64,000 nucleotides of DNA from a bacterium (GTDB lineage: Bacteria; Auribacterota; UBA3054). Below, in pieces: positions 48,326-56,638 of the stretch. A model generated the notes under the pieces. It saw nothing but the letters and a program-made list of their open reading frames with translations, was not told the origin of the DNA and searched no databases. The translations under genes were made by a program, and so were the position numbers. The stretch spans positions 360,645-424,644 of the forward strand of contig JAFYXV010000007.1 in NCBI GenBank assembly GCA_017557885.1. The letters are read 5' to 3'. Position 1 is the stretch's first letter; each line of letters begins with the position of its first letter.

Positions 48326-48931
48326 ATGGCAGATTTTTTCAACGGACCGCAAAGCAACCGCGGACAGCTTATCAGGGTGATGGGACTCTGGGAAGAAAAA
48401 GACATGAACGGCGTTATGATGCTCACCGGAACTTTGTCCGGGCGCGTTAAGGTCAACGTCGTCTGCAACAATTTCAAAAAAGGCGAAAGGGAGCCGGACT
48501 ATTATCTGACTCTCGTGCAGCTGGAAAGGCAGGACAATCCCGGCGAAGAGAGCCAGGCCCCGAAGGAAGAGCCCCAGCAGAGGAACGGCCTGAGGATCAC
48601 CGGCCTTTGGCGCAACCGCGACCGCAAGGGCAAAGATTACCTTTCCGGCTCGATTCAATCCTTGAGGATCCTTATTTTCAGCAACAACTATCATCAGAAC
48701 AGCAGCGATCCGGACTATATCGTATATGTCTGCCAGAGCGACCGTCAGGGTCAGGGCGGCCAGGCTTCCCAGGGCGGCTTCGGCGGTTCCCAGGGCGGCT
48801 TCGGCGGTTCTCAGAGCGGTTTCGGCGGTTCCCAGGGCGGCTTCGGCGGCTCGGGCCGCAGCGAGAGCCAGAGCGGCGGCTTCGACACTAATCCCGGCGG
48901 CAATAACACCTACGACGATCCTCCCTTCTGA
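48326..48931 (+). CDS. Two-repeat protein with Gly-rich linker and SSB-like acidic tail, unknown function
   Basis: A 201-residue protein. Two related modules, residues 14-66 (IRVMGLWEEKDMNGVMMLTGTL ends before VKVNVVCNNFKKG) and 88-136 (ITGLWRNRDRKGKDYLSGSI then ILIFSNNYHQNSSDPDY), share the pattern GLW...K....L.G.....V.....N.....DY. A (SQGGFGG) linker of four units follows, and the protein ends in TYDDPPF. SSB proteins from many bacteria end in an acidic tip of the form DDxPF that binds repair and replication partners. Thus it looks like an SSB-like protein with a non-OB or unrecognised core. An AGGAG site precedes the ATG. The next gene overlaps its stop by one base. Confidence 0.7.
   Translation: MADFFNGPQSNRGQLIRVMGLWEEKDMNGVMMLTGTLSGRVKVNVVCNNFKKGEREPDYYLTLVQLERQDNPGEESQAPKEEPQQRNGLRITGLWRNRDRKGKDYLSGSIQSLRILIFSNNYHQNSSDPDYIVYVCQSDRQGQGGQASQGGFGGSQGGFGGSQSGFGGSQGGFGGSGRSESQSGGFDTNPGGNNTYDDPPF
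48767..48850 (+). repeat. Tandem 21-bp repeat, four copies, inside the SSB-tailed gene
   Basis: Four near-identical 21-bp units encode SQGGFGG. The third copy differs at several positions (SQSGFGG). This is a coding repeat, not a CRISPR or regulatory array; copy number may vary between strains. Confidence 0.9.
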
Positions 48932-49323
48932 TGAAAGAGTGCACGTTGGAATACCGCGTCCCGTATGCTGACACCGATCAGATGGGCGTGGTCTATTACG
49001 CCAATTATTTCGTTTTCTTCGAGAGAGGCCGCAACGAGCTCATGCGCTCCCTGGGCCTGACTTACAAGGAAATGGAAAGCAGAGGCATCGGGCTTCCCGT
49101 TCTGGAAGCCCATTGCAACTACCACGCGCCGGCCCGCTACGACGATCTTCTGACCGTCAGGGCCTGGGTGGAAGCCTTCGAAGGGCTCAAATTGCGCGTA
49201 AGATGCGAGGTGAAAAGAGGGGAGACCCTGCTGGTGGACGGCTACACCGTCCACGTCTGCCTTGACTACAAACAGTTGAGGCCGGTGAGGCCTCCGGAAT
49301 GGTTCGTTAATCTTTTGGCATAA
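48931..49323 (+). CDS. Acyl-CoA thioesterase, YbgC/4-hydroxybenzoyl-CoA thioesterase family
   Basis: A 130-residue hot-dog-fold thioesterase. The N-terminal YRVPYADTDQMGVVYYANYFVFFERGRNEL contains the catalytic Asp of the family, and LEAHCNYHAPARYDDLL follows. YbgC proteins hydrolyse acyl-CoA or acyl-ACP and are often linked with the Tol-Pal envelope system, which is not encoded here. The ATG overlaps the previous stop (TGATG). Two bases separate it from the epimerase gene. Confidence 0.88.
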   Translation: MKECTLEYRVPYADTDQMGVVYYANYFVFFERGRNELMRSLGLTYKEMESRGIGLPVLEAHCNYHAPARYDDLLTVRAWVEAFEGLKLRVRCEVKRGETLLVDGYTVHVCLDYKQLRPVRPPEWFVNLLA

Positions 49324-49325
49324 AA

Positions 49326-50258
49326 ATGGCGACATATCTGGTAACAGGAGGCGCGGGCTTCATCGGCTCGCACCTGGCGGAAGAGCTTGTGAAGCGCGGG
49401 GAAAAAGTCCGCGTGATAGACAATTTTTTCTCCGGCAAAGAGGAGAACATGGCGTCCTTCATAAACGAGATCGAGTTTTATGAAGGAGACATTCGGGACA
49501 AGTCTTTAATGGAGAAAATAACTAAAGGCGCGGACTACGTGCTGCATCACGCCGCCATCGCCTCCGTGCCGCGCTCCGTGGAGAATCCCGAGGAAAGCAC
49601 GGAGGTCAACGTGGGCGGGACTCTGAACGTTTTGAGAAGAGCCGCCGAAAACAAAGTGAAGAGACTGGTCTATGCCGGCTCCTCCTCGGCCTACGGCAAT
49701 TCCAACACGCCGAAAAAGAGCGAGCAAGAGCTGCCGGACCCCATTTCCCCTTATGCCGTTACCAAATTGGCCGGCGAGTACTACTGCCGCTCCTTCGCGG
49801 CCATCTACGGTTTGGAAACGGTCGTCCTCAGATACTTCAACGTTTTCGGGGAACGCCAGGATCCCAATTCCCTTTATTCCGCGGTCATTCCGCTTTTCTG
49901 CTCCGCGGCCAAGGAAAAACGCCGGGCCACTATTTACGGCAACGGAGAGCAGACCAGAGATTTCACCTATGTGAAAAACAACGTGGAGGCGAACCTTCTG
50001 GCCGCCACGATCCCCGGCATCTCGGGGGAAGTCTTCAACATCGCCTGCGGCCAGACCGTGAGCCTTCTGGAGCTTCACGCCGCCATCAACCGCGTGATGG
50101 GGTCTGACCTGAAGCCCATCATGGCGCCGCCAAGGGTAGGGGACGTCATGCACTCCAGCGCGGACATAACGAAAGCCAGAAAGCTTCTGGGCTACGAACC
50201 GAAGTTTTCCTTCGAGGAAGGGCTAATAAAGACCTGCGCTTTCTTCAGCCGGAACTGA
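49326..50258 (+). CDS. NAD-dependent sugar nucleotide epimerase/dehydratase (UDP-GlcNAc 4-epimerase-like)
   Basis: A 310-residue extended SDR with VTGGAGFIGSHLAEELV at the NAD site, the catalytic SSSAYG serine region and YAVTK (Tyr/Lys) motif, and GNGEQTRDFTYVKN near residue 210. It resembles WbpP/GalE-type epimerases acting on UDP-hexoses or UDP-GlcNAc for surface polysaccharide. It follows a thioesterase in the same run and ends at a strong terminator. Confidence 0.87.
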   Translation: MATYLVTGGAGFIGSHLAEELVKRGEKVRVIDNFFSGKEENMASFINEIEFYEGDIRDKSLMEKITKGADYVLHHAAIASVPRSVENPEESTEVNVGGTLNVLRRAAENKVKRLVYAGSSSAYGNSNTPKKSEQELPDPISPYAVTKLAGEYYCRSFAAIYGLETVVLRYFNVFGERQDPNSLYSAVIPLFCSAAKEKRRATIYGNGEQTRDFTYVKNNVEANLLAATIPGISGEVFNIACGQTVSLLELHAAINRVMGSDLKPIMAPPRVGDVMHSSADITKARKLLGYEPKFSFEEGLIKTCAFFSRN

Positions 50259-50265
50259 AGGAAGA

Positions 50266-50294
50266 AGAGCCGCTTTTCAGCGGCTCTTTTTTTT
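50266..50294 (+). terminator. Terminator after the epimerase gene
   Basis: An 8-bp stem AGAGCCGC / GCGGCTCT with loop TTTTCA is followed by eight T. Confidence 0.93.
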
Positions 50295-50310
50295 ATCGGC
50301 GGCTGAACTT

Positions 50311-50772
50311 TCACTTCGTCTTGTTTTCATCGCCTGACTCCGATTTGTCGGAATCGTTTTTGTAAGTATCCGGATCGCACAGGGTGTATATGAATACGAA
50401 GGGAGCGGCGGCGACGCAAATTGCGAAAAAAACCAGCCCGTCCACAATGTTGTCTGGCTGGTAATCCCAAAACGAATCGCTTTTTTCTTCCTCGGTTTTT
50501 TCGATTTTCGCCTGAGTTTGCGGCTGCGTTTGCGCAGAGGCGGCCGGCGCTGGCGATGCGGCGGCTGTCAGATTCCTTTGGGGCGCGCTTACTGTCATGT
50601 TTTGGTTTGGCTGCCGCTTCAGTTCCTCCGTTCTGATCCTCTCCTCATCATTGGCCATGTGCCGTTCCAGCGGGCTGGCATAACGGCTTTCCGCACTGTC
50701 GGCGGCCATAAGGGGAGAGACGGCAAACATCAGCAAGCCTAGGAAAAAGACGGTTTGAGATATTTGGGACAT
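50311..50772 (-). CDS. Secreted protein with one C-terminal membrane helix, unknown function
   Basis: A 153-residue protein with a signal peptide (TVFFLGLLMFAVSPLMAADSA), a low-complexity Ala/Gln/Pro region (AAASPAPAASAQTQPQTQAK), one membrane helix (IVDGLVFFAICVAAAPFVFIYTL) and a charged C-terminal tail (DKSESGDENKTK). It lies just downstream of the trypsin-Sel1 gene on the same strand, 97 bases away, and may be coexpressed. No family recognised. Confidence 0.65.
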   Translation of the reverse strand: MSQISQTVFFLGLLMFAVSPLMAADSAESRYASPLERHMANDEERIRTEELKRQPNQNMTVSAPQRNLTAAASPAPAASAQTQPQTQAKIEKTEEEKSDSFWDYQPDNIVDGLVFFAICVAAAPFVFIYTLCDPDTYKNDSDKSESGDENKTK

Positions 50773-50869
50773 TATATTTATTCCTTTTGCCGGACAAAAT
50801 AATAAAAGGGAAGAATGCCTTCGCCTATTGAGGAAACGGTTTCCAATTCTTGTGCCGAAGAAAGCGCGC

Positions 50870-53356
50870 TTACGGGCACTGCAGCATCATTTTGCGCGCG
50901 TTCTCGTTCTTGCCCTCTTCCCAGGCGTATTGGAAGAGCCTTTTAGCATAGCTGTAATCTCTTTTTACGCCTTTTCCATAATAGTAAAGATTTCCCAGGA
51001 GATAGGCGGAGTTCGGGTCTCCTTTCTGCACCGCTTTGGCATACCATTCGGCGGCTTTTTGATAATCGGCCCTTGGGACGCCCCAGCCGTTTTCGTACAT
51101 GGCGCCCACGGAACCCATGGCGGTTATGTCTTCGCCTTCCCTGGCGGCTTTTTCATACCAGTAAAAAGCGGAATTATAATTCATTGGGACGCCTAAACCG
51201 TTGTAGTAGCACTGGGCGTATCTCACCTGTGCGGAAGCATACCCTGCGTTGGCGGCTTTGGCGATCCAATAGACGCCCTGGGTCAGGTTTCGTTCTGTGC
51301 CCTTGCCGTTAAGGTAACACAATCCGACATTGTACCAGGCTGCTTCGTTGCCTGATTCGGCGGCTTCTTTATAAAACAGGAAAGCTTGGGTATTGTTGCT
51401 CTCGCCGCACTCCCCGTTTTCGTACATAACTCCAAGGTAGTTTTTGGCTTCCGCGCTGCCTTTCTGGGCGGCTTTTAAGAACCAGATGGCCGCTTCCGCC
51501 GGGTTTTTCTGGATCGCATAGTAACCGAATCTGTAAAAATCACCCATGGCCACCATGGCGTCGATGTTTTCCATATCCGCGGCTTGTTTCACAAGTTCAA
51601 TTTCCGTCTGGTTATCTTTGGGCAGGCCTCCCAGTCCATATTTGTAAAGCCGTGACATTTTGTAAATGGCCTCTGGATCTTTCTGCTTTGCGGCTTTCAG
51701 ATACAAAGCAGCGGCGCTTTTGTAATCTTCCTTGCCATAATAAATGTCCCCAAGCTTGACGCAGGAGAGAACATAATCCTGCTCGGCGGATTTGCGGTAA
51801 TAGGAGAAAGCTTTTTCCATATCGGCTGTGACAGCGATGCCGTATTCGTAGCAAAATCCCATGTTCCACTGCCCCTCTGCGTCGTTCTGATCGGCGGCTT
51901 TTTGGAAACATTCCTTGGCCAAAGCGTCGTTTTGCGTGGTGCCCAAGCCGTAGTGGTAGCAGTCGCCAAGCGCGTTCAAAGCCATCGGCTTGCCTTGCTC
52001 AGCCGCTTTTTTATAACACAGAAAAGCTTTTTCCAGATCTTGATCCGTGCCGATTCCGGCGGCGTAGCAATAACCTTCGCAGAACAGCGCGAAATCATAG
52101 CCCATGCCGGCAGCTTCCTTGACCAGACGGAAACCCTCTTCGCTGTTTACCGGAACGCCCAGCCCGTAAAGATAATAAAGGCCGACGCACATTAAGCCGC
52201 CGGGGACTTTGTTGTCAGCGGCTTTCTTGAAGGTCTTGAAATTTTTGGCCATGTCAGCTTCCAGCTCTTTCTGCTGTTCCGTATTGCTGGCTTTTTTCAC
52301 AAGGTCGGCCAGCAGAATCTCGCACCATTTGTTGAGCGCCCAGGTGTCTTTTTGGCTGGCGGTGTAGTAAAGAAGGGCGTAGGCGGTCAGAAGATCGCCG
52401 TCTTCCAAAGCTTTCTCGGCCTCTTTGTCGAGGGCTTTCAGATCAGTTGGATCGATCTTTCCCCAGTCCGTCTTTTCCAGGTCGGCGATCTTCAAATTGT
52501 CGAAGCGGACCGAAAACCTTCTGGTCTCGTTCTCGAATCGGGTGCCCTTGGCCCATTTGTCGCCCTCGCTGCGGCGGGTGAGGCAGGCCGCCACCGCTAT
52601 GACCAGATTTGTTTCTTTAAGGAGGACGGGACCGCCGCTGTTGCCGCTTACGAAGGGTGTGTCGGTCTCAATGTTAAACGAACCTATGCCGAGCATTTTG
52701 CCTTCGCATTTCACTATGACGCCCACTCCTTCGCTGTCGCCGTAGCAGACGACTTCCGGAAGCTTGGTGAGGGAGGTGACGTTTTTGTGATAGGGAAGGG
52801 GATATATATTGAAATCAGGCTTCTCGATCTTTATTAAGGCCAGGTCCCTGTCCTTGGCTGTCAAAACTTCCTGAACTTTCAAGGAATGGCCTTCCAGATC
52901 TTTTATGATAAGCGTCGGTTCTTCATAGACGACGTGGGCGCAGGTTACAATGTAGAGTTCATCATCAATGATGCAAAAGAAACCTGAGCCCGTTCCGGAA
53001 ACGCCGTTGATGGTAACGCAGCTCTTGATGGGATCGACGGCCTCCTGAGGCTCAGCCTCGGCCTGCTCGTCGCCAGGGGTCGTTTCCGCGTTTTCCTCAG
53101 GGGCGTTTTCGACGGTTTCTTCCGCCGCTGCCTCGCTCTGATCGGCGGCGATGTCTGCTGCGGTCTCCGCCGGCTCGGCGCTCTCAACGCTTTCTAGAGC
53201 GGCTGGCTCGCCGGACGTTTCCGCAGCGGCTGGCTTGGAAATATTCTGATTCTGGAGATAAAGCATGACCACCGCTACGGAAAGAGCGGTGATTATGATC
53301 AATAGAAACATGGTCAAATTAGAAACAACGCCTTTGGCTTTTTTGGCAGCGGACAT
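50870..53356 (-). CDS. Membrane-anchored trypsin-like protease with 12 Sel1 repeats
   Basis: An 828-residue protein. One membrane helix (NLTMFLLIIITALSVAVVMLYL, residues 13-34) with no cleavage site suggests a type II membrane protein, with the rest outside the cytoplasm. An Ala/Glu-rich linker follows to residue 110. The trypsin-like domain covers about 112-260: His141 in VTCAHVV, Asp171 in KDRDLAL, Ser240 in SGNSGGPV. From about 350, twelve Sel1/TPR-like repeats run to the C-terminus (for example YGLGTTQNDALAKECFQKAA and YNGLGVPMNYNSAFYWYEKAA). The triad looks intact. The divergent neighbour at 53582 has the same architecture. Confidence 0.88.
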   Translation of the reverse strand: MSAAKKAKGVVSNLTMFLLIIITALSVAVVMLYLQNQNISKPAAAETSGEPAALESVESAEPAETAADIAADQSEAAAEETVENAPEENAETTPGDEQAEAEPQEAVDPIKSCVTINGVSGTGSGFFCIIDDELYIVTCAHVVYEEPTLIIKDLEGHSLKVQEVLTAKDRDLALIKIEKPDFNIYPLPYHKNVTSLTKLPEVVCYGDSEGVGVIVKCEGKMLGIGSFNIETDTPFVSGNSGGPVLLKETNLVIAVAACLTRRSEGDKWAKGTRFENETRRFSVRFDNLKIADLEKTDWGKIDPTDLKALDKEAEKALEDGDLLTAYALLYYTASQKDTWALNKWCEILLADLVKKASNTEQQKELEADMAKNFKTFKKAADNKVPGGLMCVGLYYLYGLGVPVNSEEGFRLVKEAAGMGYDFALFCEGYCYAAGIGTDQDLEKAFLCYKKAAEQGKPMALNALGDCYHYGLGTTQNDALAKECFQKAADQNDAEGQWNMGFCYEYGIAVTADMEKAFSYYRKSAEQDYVLSCVKLGDIYYGKEDYKSAAALYLKAAKQKDPEAIYKMSRLYKYGLGGLPKDNQTEIELVKQAADMENIDAMVAMGDFYRFGYYAIQKNPAEAAIWFLKAAQKGSAEAKNYLGVMYENGECGESNNTQAFLFYKEAAESGNEAAWYNVGLCYLNGKGTERNLTQGVYWIAKAANAGYASAQVRYAQCYYNGLGVPMNYNSAFYWYEKAAREGEDITAMGSVGAMYENGWGVPRADYQKAAEWYAKAVQKGDPNSAYLLGNLYYYGKGVKRDYSYAKRLFQYAWEEGKNENARKMMLQCP

Positions 53357-53392
53357 AATGATTCCTCCCTGATTTTGATTAAACTATCAAAA

Positions 53393-53421
53393 ATTATAGA
53401 GTATTATCAAGCCCGATTCAA
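53393..53421 (-). promoter_or_regulatory. Promoter of the reverse-strand protease-Sel1 gene
   Basis: On the reverse strand TTGAAT (53421-53416) and a perfect TATAAT (53398-53393) at 17-base spacing, 37 bases before the ATG. This is part of the 225-base divergent intergenic region. Confidence 0.75.
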
Positions 53422-53534
53422 GGGCTAAATGTCGCTATTTTATGACATTAAACCGGCGGATCGCCGGCCGCTGTCAATTTTTTGAGGGATCGGCGGAAGA
53501 GCCGGCTTCGCTTTTATTCCTGACGAATAAATAC

Positions 53535-53540
53535 TATAAT
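53535..53540 (+). promoter_or_regulatory. -10 box of the forward-strand protease-Sel1 gene
   Basis: A perfect TATAAT lies 41 bases before the ATG; the -35 at optimal spacing is a weak TTTTAT. No ribosome binding site is evident before ATG 53582. The rest of the 225-base divergent region holds GC-rich inverted short repeats (GCCGGC) with no clear role. Confidence 0.5.
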
Positions 53541-53581
53541 TACTACCCCTTGTAAAAATATTGCATTAGAACATTAAATAA

Positions 53582-56500
53582 ATGACGGACAACACTAAAA
53601 GATCAGGCGTTCCAATCACCACCGTTATCCTTCTGATGGCGGCGACCGCTCTCAGCGTGGCGGCGATCATGCTTTGGCTGGATAAAAAGGACGTTTTTTC
53701 CGCCGGCTCTTCGGCAAGCGGTCAGAAGCTCGCTCAGGCCGCCGGTGAAACGGCGCAGGCAGCCGACGATCTCTTTGGCGAAGGAAACGCCTCTTTAAAT
53801 ATTCTTGACGAGGCCGAAGATTTCTCGGTTGAAAATACCGGCGACGAAGGCTCCGCCGCCGAAGAATTAATAGTAATCAAATCGATAACCGAGGAAAAAA
53901 AGGAGGAAACTCCTGCCTCTGAAGAGAAGGAGGAAACAGCCGGGGCCGCTTCTGCAGAAAGCGAAAAACCTGATGTTTCGAAAGCCGAGGCGATCGCAAA
54001 GTTCAACCAAGCCGATCCTGCGCAGGCCTGCTGCGCCGTCAAGACTATCGACTCGGATGGGACAGGCTTCGCGACGTCCCGCGACGGGAAGATCTACGTG
54101 TTGACTTGCTGGCATACAGTCAACGATCAGCCAGTGCTGACCATAAAGGACGCCGAGGGAAAGGAATTAAAAGTTAAGAGAGTTTTTGTCGCGAAAGACC
54201 GCGACCTGGCCGCCATCGAGATCGAGGCTTCCGGAAAGGATATAAACTGTCTTCCTTTGCGCGCCGCCTCGAGCGAGCCGGCCGCCGGGCAGGATATCAT
54301 ATGCTGCGTGGATCCCTGCAGGGACGGCTTTGTGGACAAACGCGAAGGAAAGATCAAAGCGCCGGGAGCGGCCAGCATGGAGATCGACGCTTCCTTCCAC
54401 TCCGGCTGCAGCGGAGGACCTGTTGTCCTGAAGGGAACGAATCTCGTCCTGGGCGTGGTTTCTCCTATGAACAGGATCAGCGAGACCGAAAACAGGCTTC
54501 TGAAAGCCTCGCACTTTGAAACCGGACAGAAACGGTATTGCGTCAGGGCTGACAATCTGAATTGGAAGGATCTGACGGAGACCGAATTCGGCCAGATCGG
54601 CGAAAAGGATTTCAGGAGCATTAATAAGGTCGCCGAAAAGGCAATTGACGCGGGCGACCTAAAAAAAGGAGCCGACCTGCTGCTGTATTCGGCGCGAAAC
54701 GGCGATAAGGACGCTCTTGAACTTTGGTGCGACGTCACCTTCAGGATATTGCTGAATCAAAAGAATCAGCCCGTCTTGGATGATTTCTCAGCAGACACTT
54801 TCAGCTTTTTGAAAGAAGCTTACGCCGGAGGATCGCCGGGCGCCGCGCTCGATTTGGGAATTTGCTATCTCTATGGGATTGGAACTGCGAAAGACCCATC
54901 CCTCGGATTCGCGAAGATTGAAGAGGCGGTTAAGAAGGGATGCTTGAAAGCGCTTTATATGGAGGGCTTTTGTCTCTATTGCGGCCTGGGCGTCGCGAAG
55001 AACATGAAAGAGGCGTTCAAGAGTTTTAAAGCCGGCGCCGAGAAAGGCGAAGCGTTTTGCATGAAAGCTCTGGGGTCTTATTACCTGAACGACAATCTGC
55101 CCTCCGAAGCCTTCCCCTGGTATGAAAAAGCCGCAAGGTCAAACGATTCGGAAGCGGTCTTCGCGCTGGGCGTCCTGTACGACCACGGCTATGGAGTTCC
55201 GAAGAATCACGACATTGCCCTTGAGCATTATAAAAGGTCGGCGCAAATGGGTCATGCTCCCGCCCAGTCAAGGCTGGGGAGGATCTACGACGATGATGAA
55301 GATTTTGTTTCCGCCGCCTGCTGGCTTGATCTGGCCGCGCAAAAATTCGACGCCGAGGCCATTGAAAAGCTAGGCAGTTACTATTTGCGCGGGATCGGCG
55401 GGAAGCCGGAAGACGACGATACGGCTTTGCTGTATCTGGCTTTCGCGGCGCAGCTGGGACGAACCGCCGCCATGACGTTCATGGGCAACTTTTATTATGA
55501 TCAGAAAGATTATGACCGCGCTTTCGAATGGTATCGGCAGGCGGCCTCAAAAGAAGATCCCGAAGCGTTCTACAAACTGGGACTGATTTATGAGAACGGG
55601 TACGGCGTTTCTCAAAATTACGACACGTCTTTCAAGTGTTTTAAGATCGCCGCCGACAGGGGGTATGGAGACGCCTGGGTCAATCTTGGCATAGATTATT
55701 TGTTCGGCAGAGGAACGAACAGGGATTATCTTCAGGCGTTCGCCTGGATATCCAAAGCGGCGGAAGCGGATTATCCCGCGGCGCAAACGATACTGGGCGA
55801 CATTTATTGCAACGGCTGGGGCGTTCCGGCAGATCATAGCGCCGCCAAGATCTGGTATAAGAAAGCGGATCAGCTGGGGGAGGCCGAAGCTAAGGCAAAG
55901 CTTGCGCAGCTGGAGCAATTGGAACGCGAGGAGAGGGAAAAAGCGCGGGCGCAGATCAAAGAAGCCGAAAATCAGCGCAAGGAAATTTTGGCGGCGGAAA
56001 AAGAATCGCAAAATCAGCGCAAAGAAACTTTCTTTACCGAAAATCAAACGCAACCGCAATATAAAGAAACCGGATACGTTGAAAAGCAGACTCAGCCGCA
56101 GGTCGGCAATTTTCAGTCCGCGGAGAAGCAGCCGCCCAAGCCGAGCGCTTCGGCCAATGACAGCGGAAAAACCAGGCGGGTCTTGTTCAGGATAAAAGAA
56201 ACCTTTGAAAAACCCGCTCAATCGCAATATCAAAGCCCCTATTCCAAAGACGCCAGCAAAGCCATGCTGGAGCTGGATGTGAAGGGTCCGACGCGCATCC
56301 ATGTGGGGGAACATTTCAATTATGCCATCAGGGTCAAGAATTCCGGTTCCGGCACGGCCAGGAACGTGGTCGTGAAAAACACTCTCCCCATAGGGATCTC
56401 ACTGACTTCCGATCCCGGCACCAAAACCTTTTCCATGAAAGGGGGAGAAATGCCTCCGGGCTGCGTCAAAACTTTCATTTTCGAGGCCAACCCCGATTAC

Positions 56501-56614
56501 GCCGGCATATTCATCGACAACGTCAGCGTCAGCGGAGAAAACGCCCGCATCAAGCACTCTTCCCTTTGCACGAAAGTTATAAACCGCAGGACCAAGTTCT
56601 GGCCTGAACCGTAG
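53582..56614 (+). CDS. Membrane-anchored trypsin-like protease with 10 Sel1 repeats, coiled coil and DUF11-like domain
   Basis: A 1010-residue paralogue of the divergent gene. One N-terminal membrane helix (TVILLMAATALSVAAIMLWL, residues 14-33), a Glu-rich linker, then a trypsin-like domain with His178 in LTCWHTV, Asp208 in KDRDLAA and Ser277 in SGCSGGPV. Ten Sel1 repeats span about 405-765. A charged coiled-coil segment (EREEREKARAQIKEAENQRKE) and a Gln/Lys/Pro-rich stretch follow. The last 110 residues form a DUF11/CARDB-like beta domain (NYAIRVKNSGSGTARNVVVKN). All three catalytic residues are present. Probably processes or recruits envelope proteins; targets unknown. Confidence 0.87.
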   Translation: MTDNTKRSGVPITTVILLMAATALSVAAIMLWLDKKDVFSAGSSASGQKLAQAAGETAQAADDLFGEGNASLNILDEAEDFSVENTGDEGSAAEELIVIKSITEEKKEETPASEEKEETAGAASAESEKPDVSKAEAIAKFNQADPAQACCAVKTIDSDGTGFATSRDGKIYVLTCWHTVNDQPVLTIKDAEGKELKVKRVFVAKDRDLAAIEIEASGKDINCLPLRAASSEPAAGQDIICCVDPCRDGFVDKREGKIKAPGAASMEIDASFHSGCSGGPVVLKGTNLVLGVVSPMNRISETENRLLKASHFETGQKRYCVRADNLNWKDLTETEFGQIGEKDFRSINKVAEKAIDAGDLKKGADLLLYSARNGDKDALELWCDVTFRILLNQKNQPVLDDFSADTFSFLKEAYAGGSPGAALDLGICYLYGIGTAKDPSLGFAKIEEAVKKGCLKALYMEGFCLYCGLGVAKNMKEAFKSFKAGAEKGEAFCMKALGSYYLNDNLPSEAFPWYEKAARSNDSEAVFALGVLYDHGYGVPKNHDIALEHYKRSAQMGHAPAQSRLGRIYDDDEDFVSAACWLDLAAQKFDAEAIEKLGSYYLRGIGGKPEDDDTALLYLAFAAQLGRTAAMTFMGNFYYDQKDYDRAFEWYRQAASKEDPEAFYKLGLIYENGYGVSQNYDTSFKCFKIAADRGYGDAWVNLGIDYLFGRGTNRDYLQAFAWISKAAEADYPAAQTILGDIYCNGWGVPADHSAAKIWYKKADQLGEAEAKAKLAQLEQLEREEREKARAQIKEAENQRKEILAAEKESQNQRKETFFTENQTQPQYKETGYVEKQTQPQVGNFQSAEKQPPKPSASANDSGKTRRVLFRIKETFEKPAQSQYQSPYSKDASKAMLELDVKGPTRIHVGEHFNYAIRVKNSGSGTARNVVVKNTLPIGISLTSDPGTKTFSMKGGEMPPGCVKTFIFEANPDYAGIFIDNVSVSGENARIKHSSLCTKVINRRTKFWPEP

Positions 56615-56638
56615 AGCGAAACTTTTCCGCCGCTCTGA

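Noticed and set aside
48767..48850. Four short tandem repeats that might suggest a CRISPR or regulatory array
   Set aside because: Units are adjacent without spacers, are in frame and encode SQGGFGG in a plausible protein.
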